Source of the DNA: Bacteroidales bacterium
GTDB taxonomy: Bacteria > Bacteroidota > Bacteroidia > Bacteroidales > UBA10428
NCBI GenBank assembly: GCA_030626465.1
Contig: DAOUOU010000010.1
Span: forward strand, 1 to 23,869
Length of the DNA stretch: 23,869 nt
Direction: 5' to 3'
Under the pieces are notes generated by a model. The model was not told the origin of the DNA and ran no database searches. It saw only the letters and a program-made list of their open reading frames with translations. Made by a program: the position numbers and the translations under genes. Below, in pieces: positions 1-7,836 of the stretch (the first letter of the stretch is position 1; every line of letters starts with the position of its first letter).

Positions 1-447
1 GAATTTTTAAATAATTTAACGGAAAAAATTTATGAATTCAGAGATAAGAAAATACATGAATTTCGTAGTGGAATTTTCGAATTTCTTAGAAAGAGAAAGA
101 TCGATAATCTCGATGCGCTTAATAGTAAAAAAGCTTTGCATTTAGATGATCAAAGGGATAGTGAGGATTCAAAGCAGAAGAGTATGTATTCCGAGCGAAA
201 AGAGATGGACAAAGAGATAAGAAAAATGAGTAATAAGATAAGATCACTTGAAAAAGGTTTTGAAGAAGCTGAATCGCGGATTGCAGAAATGGATAAAATT
301 ATGACCAGTGGGGAAGAAGTTCATGATATGGATTTTTATAATTCATATGAACGATTAAAACAGAAAATAGATACCGACTTTCCTGAGTGGGAAAAACTTC
401 AAAAAAAAATGGAAGACCTAAAGAGGAAAAGAAATTCTTTAATTTAG
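1..447 (+). CDS. ABC-F family ATPase, C-terminal part (5' end outside window)
   Basis: The reading frame is open from base 1 to the stop at 445-447, giving 148 residues that lack the start and both ATP-binding cassettes. The first ~40 residues (pattern FLNNLTEKIYEF, then GIFEFL and NLDAL) match the end of the second cassette in Uup/YdiF-like ABC-F proteins. The rest is a highly charged helical tail with a segment DFYNSYERLKQKI, typical of the C-terminal extension in Bacteroidota ABC-F proteins. These are soluble, translation-associated ATPases that act on ribosomes. The first internal start (TTG at 136) is not the real start, because the upstream frame stays open and homologous in character. 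The exact ABC-F subtype cannot be assigned without the ATPase domains. Confidence 0.8.
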   Translation, partial: EFLNNLTEKIYEFRDKKIHEFRSGIFEFLRKRKIDNLDALNSKKALHLDDQRDSEDSKQKSMYSERKEMDKEIRKMSNKIRSLEKGFEEAESRIAEMDKIMTSGEEVHDMDFYNSYERLKQKIDTDFPEWEKLQKKMEDLKRKRNSLI

Positions 448-496
448 CAATAATCTGAGATAGGAAATGTTTTATTATTTGTATGAATTGAATGCA

Positions 497-1798
497 ATGT
501 ACAGAAAGAACAAGAAAAAAATAAAATTCTCTTTTTTTTTCGTCTCATCAATTATTCTGCTGGTGATAACAGTATTATGTTGTTCCAGCCCTTATACCGT
601 ATCAGGTACAAAATGGAATCTTTCAGCCATATATAATCCTTCAAGTTCACGTATTCATCCTGCATTCAGAGTCTATCACAACACTGATAATTCTTCTCTG
701 CTATTAATTAAATTATTTCCAAACGAATTGCTGTTTAATCAGGCCAATCCAACAGGTGAATTTCTTAGCAAGGTTTCGGTTCAGGTTCAGGCATATGAAA
801 TCAAAGACGATAAACCTGTATTGGCTGATAGCATAACCTACACTTATTCCATCAAACAGGAAAATGTAGGCAGAAGATATTTATCTCAGATTCCTTTAAA
901 GATGGAAACAGGGAAACGATACCAGATAAGAGTTGTTACACGCGATTTATTAAGAGGAGACCTAAGTCTGAGATTTATTGAGGTTGATAAGGTCGGTTTA
1001 TTTTCTGAGCAAAATTTCAATGTAACCAACGAGCATGGAGTTCCTTACTTCAATAATGTGATGCAAGTTGGTATGCTATACAGAATACAACACCGTAACA
1101 CTTCTTATCAAAACCTGTATATCTTCTACTATAAGAATGAAACTTCCTTGCCTAAGCCGACTTTTGCCACAAGTCAGGCTGAAAATATTTACAGACGTCC
1201 GGATAGCATATATGTTATTAATTATACGCCTGAATTATTGCTTAGCTTTAGTTATAATGGTTTGTACCATTTTCGTTTTGATACAAATCAACCTGATGGT
1301 TTGTCTATTGCAAATTTTGGACAAAACTTCCCGAAAATAAAGACCCCGGAAGAGTTGGTAAAACCCTTAGCTTACATTACAACCACAGCAGATTATAATC
1401 AACTTCTTCAAGAAGAAAATAAAAAATTAGCGACAGACAATTTTTGGCTTGAAATAGCTGAAACTACGGGCAGAGCAAGAGAAATGATCAGGATTTATTA
1501 TAACAGGGTATATTTCTCGAACTATTATTTTTCGAATAATGTTCCCGGGTGGAAAACGGATAGGGGAATGGTTTATATAGTTTATGGTCCTCCTAAAAAT
1601 ATGGAGAAAACTCCAAATTCTGAAACATGGATTTATTATATGAAAGGAGCCGGCAGTACCATCAATTTTACATTTAAGTATACACCCAATTCATACAGTC
1701 TGGAGAATTTTGTTCTTCGACGCTCAGAAAGTCACGACTGGCATTGGAGAGAAGCTGTTGACTCATGGAGAAGAGGAGAAATCTTCTTAATGGATTAA
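497..1798 (+). CDS. GWxTD domain-containing lipoprotein
   Basis: The C-terminal third holds the family signature: GWKTD, then RGMVYIVYGPP and ETWIYY, characteristic of the GWxTD domain found in Bacteroidota and Gemmatimonadota. The function of this domain is not established. I chose the ATG at 497 because it gives a basic N-terminus (MYRKNKKKIKF), a hydrophobic stretch and a Cys pair (VTVLCC) suitable for lipidation. An in-frame ATG at 467 would add ten residues before this signal and lies just 19 bp after the ABC-F stop. The middle of the protein is beta-rich (many Tyr/Phe) with no recognisable motif. Probably an envelope lipoprotein. It may be transcribed with the ABC-F gene and rlmB, which have the same orientation. 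Confidence 0.85.
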   Translation: MYRKNKKKIKFSFFFVSSIILLVITVLCCSSPYTVSGTKWNLSAIYNPSSSRIHPAFRVYHNTDNSSLLLIKLFPNELLFNQANPTGEFLSKVSVQVQAYEIKDDKPVLADSITYTYSIKQENVGRRYLSQIPLKMETGKRYQIRVVTRDLLRGDLSLRFIEVDKVGLFSEQNFNVTNEHGVPYFNNVMQVGMLYRIQHRNTSYQNLYIFYYKNETSLPKPTFATSQAENIYRRPDSIYVINYTPELLLSFSYNGLYHFRFDTNQPDGLSIANFGQNFPKIKTPEELVKPLAYITTTADYNQLLQEENKKLATDNFWLEIAETTGRAREMIRIYYNRVYFSNYYFSNNVPGWKTDRGMVYIVYGPPKNMEKTPNSETWIYYMKGAGSTINFTFKYTPNSYSLENFVLRRSESHDWHWREAVDSWRRGEIFLMD

Positions 1799-1808
1799 AT
1801 GAAACGTC

Positions 1809-1858
1809 CATGATTGAATACTTATTAAATTACACAGGGAAATGATTATTCAATCATG
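1809..1858. repeat. Perfect 12-bp inverted repeat between GWxTD gene and rlmB
   Basis: CATGATTGAATA at 1809-1820 is matched exactly by TATTCAATCATG at 1847-1858, with a 26-nt loop. It starts 10 bp after the stop of the GWxTD gene. No T-run follows, so it is a poor intrinsic terminator. It could be an RNA stem affecting 3'-end stability or an operator for rlmB. Confidence 0.5.
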
Positions 1859-1911
1859 ATAAGTTCCATGTGACCGCTGAAAATAAATTATAAACACATG
1901 AAATAAATACC

Positions 1912-2655
1912 TTGAAAAAAGAAAATCAGATTGTAATAGGACACCACCCGGTTTTTGAAGCCATTCGTGCAGGTAAGGAGATTAACAGGATTTTGATTAA
2001 AAGTGGGATAAAAAATCAACAATTTACAGAACTATTCAGATTAATCAGACAGAATAACATACCCTTTCAATATGTACCTGTCGAAAAGTTAAATAAATTT
2101 GGTACCAACCACCAGGGAGTTATTGCTTTTCTTTCGTTAATCGAGTATAAAAACCTGGCAGAAATTGTACAAAGGACATTTGAAGCAGGACGTGACCCTT
2201 TTATCATTGTTCTTGATCATATTACTGATGTAAGGAATTTTGGAGCTATTGCCCGTACTGCTGAATGTGCAGGAGTAAATGCTATTGTTGTACCGACAAA
2301 AGGCTCGGTAAGCATTACTCCCGATGCGATAAAGGCCTCATCTGGTGCCTTGAACCGGTTAGCTGTCTGCCGGACATCTGATATTTCAAATACCATTAAA
2401 TTTCTTCAGGAATCTGGACTTAAAGTAGTTGCGGCAACAGAGAAAGCAGAAAAGTATTATTATGCTGCGGATTTGAAAGGACCGATAACCTTATTAATGG
2501 GATCTGAAGAGAAAGGCGTAAGTAAGGAAATTCTGAAGATGACTGTTTCAAAGATAAAAATCCCGATGGAGGGTTCAATCGAGTCATTAAATGTAAGTGT
2601 GGCATGTGGTATTCTTGCATTTGAGATTGTTCGGCAACGTGGCATCAAAGAGTGA
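1912..2655 (+). CDS. rlmB: 23S rRNA (guanosine-2'-O-)-methyltransferase RlmB (SpoU/TrmH family)
   Basis: A 247-residue SPOUT methyltransferase that 2'-O-methylates a guanosine of 23S rRNA (G2251 in E. coli) using S-adenosylmethionine. Residues 1-75 match the L30e-like substrate-binding domain (GHHPVFEAI, HQGVIAF). The three SpoU motifs are present: motif 1 around 102-128 (DHITDVRNFGAIARTAE), motif 2 around 193-204 (LLMGSEEKGVS) and motif 3 around 225-238 (SLNVSVACGILAFE). These carry the Asn, Arg, Glu and Ser/Asn residues that form the knotted cofactor site. The start is TTG. The only nearby upstream ATG (1898) is in another frame and stops at once. Length is normal for the family. An AT-rich terminator follows. 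Confidence 0.95.
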   Translation: MKKENQIVIGHHPVFEAIRAGKEINRILIKSGIKNQQFTELFRLIRQNNIPFQYVPVEKLNKFGTNHQGVIAFLSLIEYKNLAEIVQRTFEAGRDPFIIVLDHITDVRNFGAIARTAECAGVNAIVVPTKGSVSITPDAIKASSGALNRLAVCRTSDISNTIKFLQESGLKVVAATEKAEKYYYAADLKGPITLLMGSEEKGVSKEILKMTVSKIKIPMEGSIESLNVSVACGILAFEIVRQRGIKE

Positions 2656-2700
2656 TACAGACCTAACCGTTATAATCTATTAAGCTTTATTGCTCTTATG

Positions 2701-2732
2701 TACGAAATATTAAACTCTTTTCGTATTTTTAA
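2701..2732 (+). terminator. Intrinsic terminator after rlmB
   Basis: A 7-bp stem TACGAAA (2701-2707) pairs with TTTCGTA (2719-2725) around an 11-nt loop, followed directly by TTTTT. It lies 45 bp downstream of the rlmB stop and 16 bp before the HNH gene, so it probably separates the two transcripts. The stem is AT-rich, so efficiency may be modest. Confidence 0.6.
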
Positions 2733-2747
2733 TAAAAAATTGAAGTT

Positions 2748-3323
2748 ATGGCCGAAGAAAACTATTGGAACGAGAGATGGAAACTCGTTTATTTTGATGG
2801 AATTCATCCTCGGGAAAAATATGAGGTTTCTAATTATGGCCGGATCAGAAGATTCGATCATAAATCTATGGAGTGGAAGCTGAATAAGCCTGCGAATGTA
2901 AATGGATATGCTTACTATTCCTTCAGGATTGAACCAGGAAATGGCAATAAGAATCGCATTACAAAAAGTATTCATCGCCTGGTAGCTGAACTTTTCATTG
3001 GTCCTTCAAAGGAGGATTGCAACAATGTTATTCATCTTGATTTCGATAAATGGAACAATGAGGTGAGTAATCTGAGATGGTCAACAAAAAAGGAGATGTT
3101 TGATCACAGCAGGAAAAGTCCAAGAACAAAATTAGCAATTGAAAGGCGTAAGGGAGAAATTACCAATTCGAAGCTAACTGCAACAGATGTTATGCGTCTG
3201 AAGAAAAAGCTTAAAAGAGGGAAAAATCCATTGTATAAGATTGCTAAAGAATTTGGGATTACGCATACCCAGTTAAATCGTATTCGCCGGGGCGAAAACT
3301 GGGGGCATATTAAGATTGATTAA
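2748..3323 (+). CDS. Free-standing NUMOD4/HNH endonuclease-like protein
   Basis: A 191-residue protein with homing-endonuclease architecture. Residues 8-50 resemble NUMOD4 (WKLVYFDG, then YEVSNYGRIRR). Residues 70-115 resemble the HNH_3 domain, with H76 (HRLVAELFIG), H96 and N103-N104 (IHLDFDKWNNEVSNLRWST). Residues 143-187 look like a helix-turn-helix (KLTATDVMRLKKKL, then IAKEFGITHTQLNRIRRG). The usual Asn before the central His is Ile here, so catalysis is uncertain, though the His and downstream Asn remain. It does not interrupt a recognisable gene, so it is not visibly inside an intron or intein. It could be a mobile endonuclease or a domesticated DNA-binding protein. Confidence 0.8.
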   Translation: MAEENYWNERWKLVYFDGIHPREKYEVSNYGRIRRFDHKSMEWKLNKPANVNGYAYYSFRIEPGNGNKNRITKSIHRLVAELFIGPSKEDCNNVIHLDFDKWNNEVSNLRWSTKKEMFDHSRKSPRTKLAIERRKGEITNSKLTATDVMRLKKKLKRGKNPLYKIAKEFGITHTQLNRIRRGENWGHIKID

Positions 3324-3342
3324 AAGGACTTGTTTGGCAACA

Positions 3343-4989
3343 TCAGACTTGCTGCTGTATCTTTTTTCGAAGAACTTCAACCTCTTTAGAAAGTTCTTCT
3401 TCACGACGACCTGATTGCTCCTGTGTAGCTCGAAGCTCTTCCATGTTCTGACGCATTTCTTCTTCCTGCGAAGACATCTCTTCAGCTTGTTGTTGCGATT
3501 GTTCGAGTAGTAAAGCAGTTTGGACATTGGATTTTACAGAAGAGATTGTTGCTGCTATACTTTCACCAATTCTTTCAATTAATTCAATTTCAAAATCACG
3601 ATATTCATTGAAAGAAGCAATTTCCATAATTCCAAAAATATTGTCGTTATAAGCCAGAGGAATAATCAGTAAACAGGAAGGATTGTTATCGCCCAAACCG
3701 GAAGTGATTTTAATATAATCCTGAGGGATCTCGGTTAAGTGTATTTTTTCCTGTTCCTGGTAACATCTTCCGACAAGACCTTCTCCAACCTCGATACGTC
3801 TTTTAAGGAATTTCTGGCGATCATATGCATAGCAAGCTGTCATTTCAAGATATATGTTGTCTTTGTCATTATCGTTGACAATAAAAATACCTCCCTGATT
3901 TGAATTTGTGTACCGTACCATGTTGGAAATAACTTCATAAGAAAGAGTTTCCAGGTTGTCATTGAATTTACGTAATATATCACTGAATAATGCAACGCCC
4001 TGAGACGACCAATTTCTTTCCTGGTTTTCTTCGTGCCTTTTTTCCTCTTCTTGCTTTGCTTTTTTCAACTCTTCGCGCATTTCAATGAGCGACTGACCTA
4101 ATGTGTCTTCATCACTGAGCGGTTTGAATTCATTATCAAAATCACCTTTTCCTATTGCAACAGTAAAGTTTGAAATGTCTTTTAAACCCTGAACGACAAG
4201 ATTTAATGCTTTTGCCATCTGGCCAACTTCATCATTGCCTTCTGTTAATTTTCCTTTAGGCATTATCCCTTTACCCATCTGAAGAAGTATGTTCTTTGTT
4301 TTATTAATAGGATTTGCCAGGGAACGAATTGTAACAATACCTATCACAATTGAAGCAAGGATGAGACCTATAGACATGATAAAAATAAACTTTCTGAAAC
4401 GACCAAATTGCTCAACCATCTCAATACGGCCAGTATTTACAAGCTCTTCCTGATGAACCTGTAATTCATTAATTTTCAGGAGAATATCATCTGTGAGGAT
4501 CATTACTTCGCCACCATCTTCAGTCATAGGCGTAACCTCAAATACAACAAAAGGATCATCATAACTTTCAAAAGTACTGAGTTGATTCATGATATATTGA
4601 TGCTTCGGGAAAAGTGTGTCAACAATTGTTGTATTGATTTCATTGAGCAATACTTGTAGTTCTTCAGAGTTCCACATTTCACTAAGAGAAGTTAAAGTAT
4701 CAATAACAGCGGGATAATCAGTAGAATGCAATTGCTTCAGGCGAAGTTTATCAGGTGTGTTAGCAATTTTATCTATATGTACCCACGATTTAATAAGCAT
4801 TCTTGAGTCACTGATTTGTGCCTGCATCTTATTGATTAACTCAAGAGAAGGAGTGAAGACATTGGTTATGGTTTCGTTTACTTCCTGACTTTTCTGAAGA
4901 GAATTGCTGGTGAATATACCATTCAGAAATACAGCAATAGTAACAAGCCCAAATCCAAGAGCAATTTTAGCGGCAATATTTAATCTCAT
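3343..4989 (-). CDS. Membrane sensor protein: periplasmic helical domain, HAMP, GAF, coiled coil
   Basis: A 548-residue sensory protein. Membrane segments lie at about 8-26 and 201-224, enclosing a mostly helical periplasmic region of ~175 residues (four-helix-bundle type, as in chemoreceptors). A HAMP linker follows at about 222-275 (NPINKTKNILLQMGKG, then EGNDEVGQMAKALN), and a GAF domain at about 335-485 (GGIFIV, VGEGLVGRCY, LIIPLAYNDNIFGIMEIAS). The C-terminus is a long coiled coil (about 490-545, QEEEMRQNMEELRATQE). That coiled coil often leads into PAS, kinase or receptor domains in Bacteroidota, but the protein simply ends. No histidine kinase, GGDEF, phosphatase or methyl-accepting signalling tip is visible. 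The ligand is unknown. The gene is monocistronic or follows the PLP enzyme gene at 95 bp. Confidence 0.85.
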   Translation of the reverse strand: MRLNIAAKIALGFGLVTIAVFLNGIFTSNSLQKSQEVNETITNVFTPSLELINKMQAQISDSRMLIKSWVHIDKIANTPDKLRLKQLHSTDYPAVIDTLTSLSEMWNSEELQVLLNEINTTIVDTLFPKHQYIMNQLSTFESYDDPFVVFEVTPMTEDGGEVMILTDDILLKINELQVHQEELVNTGRIEMVEQFGRFRKFIFIMSIGLILASIVIGIVTIRSLANPINKTKNILLQMGKGIMPKGKLTEGNDEVGQMAKALNLVVQGLKDISNFTVAIGKGDFDNEFKPLSDEDTLGQSLIEMREELKKAKQEEEKRHEENQERNWSSQGVALFSDILRKFNDNLETLSYEVISNMVRYTNSNQGGIFIVNDNDKDNIYLEMTACYAYDRQKFLKRRIEVGEGLVGRCYQEQEKIHLTEIPQDYIKITSGLGDNNPSCLLIIPLAYNDNIFGIMEIASFNEYRDFEIELIERIGESIAATISSVKSNVQTALLLEQSQQQAEEMSSQEEEMRQNMEELRATQEQSGRREEELSKEVEVLRKKIQQQV

Positions 4990-4993
4990 AGCC

Positions 4994-5012
4994 TAAATTC
5001 TATTAGAATTTA
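4994..5012. promoter_or_regulatory. Perfect 8-bp inverted repeat directly upstream of the HAMP-GAF sensor
   Basis: TAAATTCT (4994-5001) and AGAATTTA (5005-5012) form a perfect inverted repeat around a 3-nt centre. It ends only 4 bp before the sensor start codon, so it would lie in the ribosome-binding region. It could be an operator or a hairpin limiting translation. AT-richness makes a chance origin possible. Confidence 0.3.
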
Positions 5013-5084
5013 TAAAAGTATTCCTAAGATAATAAAAAAACAAAAACCTAGACGAAATAAGTCCATTGATAATTCATCTACTGA

Positions 5085-6260
5085 CTAACGGACTGAATTG
5101 AAAGCGTGTTTAATTTGCAACAATGCTTTTTCAAGCACAGGTTTCGGACAACCGATATTTATTCTTTGAAAACCTTCTCCATCTATACCAAATAACAGGC
5201 CATCACTAAGGCCTAACCTGGCGTTTTCCTCGATATATTTGTTAAGCTGTTTTCCCGGAATATTTTTTCTTCTAAAATCAAGCCATAAAAGGAAAGTTGC
5301 TTCAGGCCTGATCAGATCTATATCACTCAATTCATTGTTGATAAAATCTTCAGCAAAGGCAATATTACCTGTAAGATAATCAATGAGCTGCTCAAGCCAT
5401 TCCTTACCATGTCTGTATGCCGCTTCAAGGGCAATGGTGCCAAATATATTGCCCATCGTCAGATGGAGTTTTTCAACCCAACGATTTACCCTGTTGTACA
5501 GGATTTTGTTAGATGCAATAAAATAAGAGGTCGATAGACCAGCTATATTAAAGGTTTTACTGGCTGCCATTAATGTAATAACATTTTCACTTGCATCATC
5601 AGATATCATTGCAGTTGGTATGTGCTTATGAGGTTTAAAAACAATATCTGCGTGTATTTCGTCAGATACGATTACTATTTCATTTTTTACACAGATTTCG
5701 ACCAATTCTTGTAGTTCATTTTTCTTCCAGACATTTCCTGTTGGATTATGCGGGCTACATAAAAATATCATTTTCGTTTTACTGTCAATTTGAGACTGAA
5801 GGTTTTTAAGATCCATACAATAGCGACCCCCCTTCAGTTTTAACGGATTCACTGTTAAATGACGGTGATGATCTTTTACTGCAGTAAAGAAAGGAAAATA
5901 TACAGGGGTCTGAACGATAATTTTATCTCCGGGTTTTGTTAAAGCCAGAACGGCCAGGTTTAATGCAGGCACAACTCCCGGAGTAAAACCAATCCATTCT
6001 TTCTTTATTTTCCAATTATGTTGTCTTAATATCCAGTTAATTATAGCTTCATAAGCACTATCTGGCTGATAGGAATACCCGAAGATTGCATGAGAGAGTC
6101 GTTTATTAATAGCGTCTGTTATACAACCGGGAACCTTGAAATCCATATCTGCCACCCACATGGGAGTTATATCATCGGTGTTGAAATATTTGTTCTTCAG
6201 ATCATATTTATAACAAGCAGTATTTACCCTGTTTGTTATTTCATCAAAAGTATAGTTCAT
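5085..6260 (-). CDS. PatB/MalY-family PLP-dependent aminotransferase / cystathionine beta-lyase-like
   Basis: A 391-residue fold-type I PLP enzyme. The PatB/MalY hallmark MWVADMDF sits at 34-41. Further motifs are HNPTGNVW (171-178), SDEIHAD (199-205, Asp200 for the PLP pyridine nitrogen), ASKTFNIAGL with the Schiff-base Lys235, and the C-terminal RINIGCP carboxylate-binding Arg. Family members usually cleave the C-S bond of cystathionine or cysteine conjugates, giving a thiol, pyruvate and ammonia. Some act as aminotransferases, and annotation alone cannot separate these. Length is normal. No sulfur-metabolism neighbours are present, so the pathway is not indicated by context. Confidence 0.9.
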   Translation of the reverse strand: MNYTFDEITNRVNTACYKYDLKNKYFNTDDITPMWVADMDFKVPGCITDAINKRLSHAIFGYSYQPDSAYEAIINWILRQHNWKIKKEWIGFTPGVVPALNLAVLALTKPGDKIIVQTPVYFPFFTAVKDHHRHLTVNPLKLKGGRYCMDLKNLQSQIDSKTKMIFLCSPHNPTGNVWKKNELQELVEICVKNEIVIVSDEIHADIVFKPHKHIPTAMISDDASENVITLMAASKTFNIAGLSTSYFIASNKILYNRVNRWVEKLHLTMGNIFGTIALEAAYRHGKEWLEQLIDYLTGNIAFAEDFINNELSDIDLIRPEATFLLWLDFRRKNIPGKQLNKYIEENARLGLSDGLLFGIDGEGFQRINIGCPKPVLEKALLQIKHAFNSVR

Positions 6261-6421
6261 TTTTTCCAGAGTTTTTTTTATACAGGCGAAATTAGGGAAA
6301 ACAGTTGATATGGCTGATAAATTTAGAGAATAGAAGGCAAATATTTTAAACGAATTATTAATGAAACAAAAAAGACTATCAGGGTATATAATAATTCATA
6401 TGTGATAGATGAAAACGTAAT

Positions 6422-6605
6422 AATTTAAATCTTTGGTGTCCGGTTAAAATTTGTTAATCGTCTACGGCGAATAGCTCGTAGAGCTTATAGTATTGTAGAT
6501 AGAAAAAGTAACCCGGCCCTTTTACCTCGTAGAGGTTAAACCCTTGCTAGACAGTCATTCTTGCTTTTATAGTAAAACATTTTCCGGACACTAATGAATT
6601 TAAAT
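6422..6605. mobile_element. MITE-like element with terminal inverted repeats and 9-bp flanking direct repeats
   Basis: Two ends pair as imperfect 13-bp inverted repeats: CTTTGGTGTCCGG at 6431-6443, and CATTAGTGTCCGG as the reverse complement of 6584-6596. Eleven of 13 positions agree, including an exact 8-bp GTGTCCGG core. Both ends continue inward into A/T-rich AAAAT. The element is flanked on both sides by AATTTAAAT (6422-6430 and 6597-6605), as expected for a 9-bp target duplication. The 166-bp interior holds no coding potential but two small hairpins with the same core CTCGTAGAG (6473-6485 and 6524-6536). It is probably a non-autonomous derivative of an insertion sequence. The family cannot be fixed here. 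The AT-rich flanking repeat could be coincidental. Confidence 0.5.
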
Positions 6606-6621
6606 ATTAAAAAAAATCACC

Positions 6622-6690
6622 ATGAAAAAATTAACGTCAAGCTTATTATTAATAGCAATGGTTAACCTGATGTGGCATGTGATTAATTGA
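6622..6690 (+). pseudogene. 22-codon signal-peptide-like ORF, probable gene remnant
   Basis: ATG at 6622 opens MKKLTSSLLLIAMVNLMWHV and stops at 6690. It has the basic start and hydrophobic core of a Bacteroidota signal peptide but no mature protein behind it. It starts 17 bp after the right flank of the MITE-like element. It may be the 5' stub of a deleted secreted-protein gene, or a small membrane or leader peptide. No convincing continuation was seen in other frames. Confidence 0.3.
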
Positions 6691-6750
6691 AATTCAAGTG
6701 TATTTACTCTTGTATTGTTTGGTTATCGATCAAATAATACACAAAATATA

Positions 6751-7221
6751 TTAATGCACAGATTGTATGCTGGACAGATATTCCTGCTTCTCAATAAGTA
6801 CACATCGTGTCAGAACTACACCCATAATAAAGTCAAACCCATCACATTTACCCTTTACAGTGACCCTGTCTCCAACATCTATATCGGATAGTTTGTCGTT
6901 GTATCTTATCACGGTTGTGCTGTCAAAAGAACAATTTACACCTTCCAGCGGGTTAAGATAAACAAGTGAAGCGCCATTATCTCTTAAATTGAATTCTACA
7001 ACTTCACCGGTTACCTGAATTACTTTATCTCCATATTTCAGGTAACTTTCTTCTTCATCATGAATAAATTCATCATAAAAATTCACTGCATCAATAATGT
7101 AACTAGGTTTCTCTTTGGCAATGTTTCTGTGTGGCTTATGAAAAACATACAAGTAGGTACCTGTTGCTGACAATATTCCAATTCCAAATAATAACAATCC
7201 AATTTTTATTAGCTTTTTCAT
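6751..7221 (-). CDS. Membrane-anchored OB-fold (tRNA_anti-like) protein
   Basis: A 156-residue protein from the ATG at 7221; a TTG two codons upstream is less likely. Residues 1-24 form a signal anchor. The remainder (DAVNFYDEFIHDEEESYLKY, then DKVIQVTGEVVEF, GVNCSF, DVGDRVTVKGKCDGF) resembles the small envelope OB-fold family called tRNA_anti-like, whose binding partner is unknown. Three cysteines lie in the OB-fold. It is the last gene of the five-gene minus-strand run and starts 26 bp after the YceI stop, so it is probably co-transcribed and acts with that module. Confidence 0.75.
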   Translation of the reverse strand: MKKLIKIGLLLFGIGILSATGTYLYVFHKPHRNIAKEKPSYIIDAVNFYDEFIHDEEESYLKYGDKVIQVTGEVVEFNLRDNGASLVYLNPLEGVNCSFDSTTVIRYNDKLSDIDVGDRVTVKGKCDGFDFIMGVVLTRCVLIEKQEYLSSIQSVH

Positions 7222-7247
7222 AAACAATAATGTTAATAATTACAATT

Positions 7248-7796
7248 TTACATCGGCTTATAATCAAAGTGTATCTCAAGTTTTATTTCGTCTTTGATAC
7301 GGTCTTTGTATTGGTCTTCAATCTTGATTTTATAGTTCTGTAAAGAGACATAGAATTCGGTTTTTCCTGAGATGGTCCCACTTTTCACAACAAGGGTACA
7401 GGGCGTTTTAAGGTTCCGTGTTTCTCCATGCAAGCTAAATGTTCCTTCAATAATCACCTTATATGTCCCGTCTTTTGAAAGGTCGATCTCACTATAATTT
7501 GTAATTTTTCCTTTAAACAGGGCTTTGGGGAAGAGATGAGATTCCATGTAATTTTCATTAAAATGTTCTTCTACCAGAGCTTCTCTGAATTTAAATGATC
7601 TTACAAGTGTTGAGGCAACAATCTCCCCGTTTTCAACATTCAATATACTGGCTACCTTTTGGTTTTTAGCCTTAATTGTAAAGAAAGAAGTCTCTGAGAA
7701 AATATCAATGACTCCATCTTTTGTAATATATTTCTGTGCTTGAATAGGATATATCAAAACAACAGAAAGGATTAAGAGTATTATATTTTTTTTCAT
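7248..7796 (-). CDS. YceI-family periplasmic protein
   Basis: A 182-residue secreted protein. A signal peptide (MKKNIILLILSVVLIYP, ending near AQA/Q) is followed by a YceI-like lipocalin-fold barrel: IDIFSETSFFTIKAK, ENGEIVASTLVRSFKF, NENYMESHLFPKALFKGKI, IEGTFSLHGETRNLKTP and a final KLEIHFDY strand. YceI proteins bind polyisoprenoid or amphiphilic molecules, and in many bacteria their genes sit beside cytochrome genes. Here the gene lies between the DUF5777 barrel and the OB-fold gene, which suggests a quinone or lipid carrier role in the envelope redox module. That role is inference. Confidence 0.85.
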   Translation of the reverse strand: MKKNIILLILSVVLIYPIQAQKYITKDGVIDIFSETSFFTIKAKNQKVASILNVENGEIVASTLVRSFKFREALVEEHFNENYMESHLFPKALFKGKITNYSEIDLSKDGTYKVIIEGTFSLHGETRNLKTPCTLVVKSGTISGKTEFYVSLQNYKIKIEDQYKDRIKDEIKLEIHFDYKPM

Positions 7797-7836
7797 GATG
7801 ATGCGTATTATCTGTTCAACATTGCGTTTCTTTCAA

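Noticed and set aside
2698..2883. ATG-initiated ORF overlapping the start of the HNH gene in another frame
   Set aside because: It begins inside the rlmB terminator stem, has no recognisable motifs and is fully covered by the HNH reading frame with clear domain matches.
6698..6742. 7-bp inverted repeat GTGTATT / AATACAC after the OB-fold gene, considered as the operon terminator
   Set aside because: Long 31-nt loop, AT-rich stem and no T-run on the minus strand.
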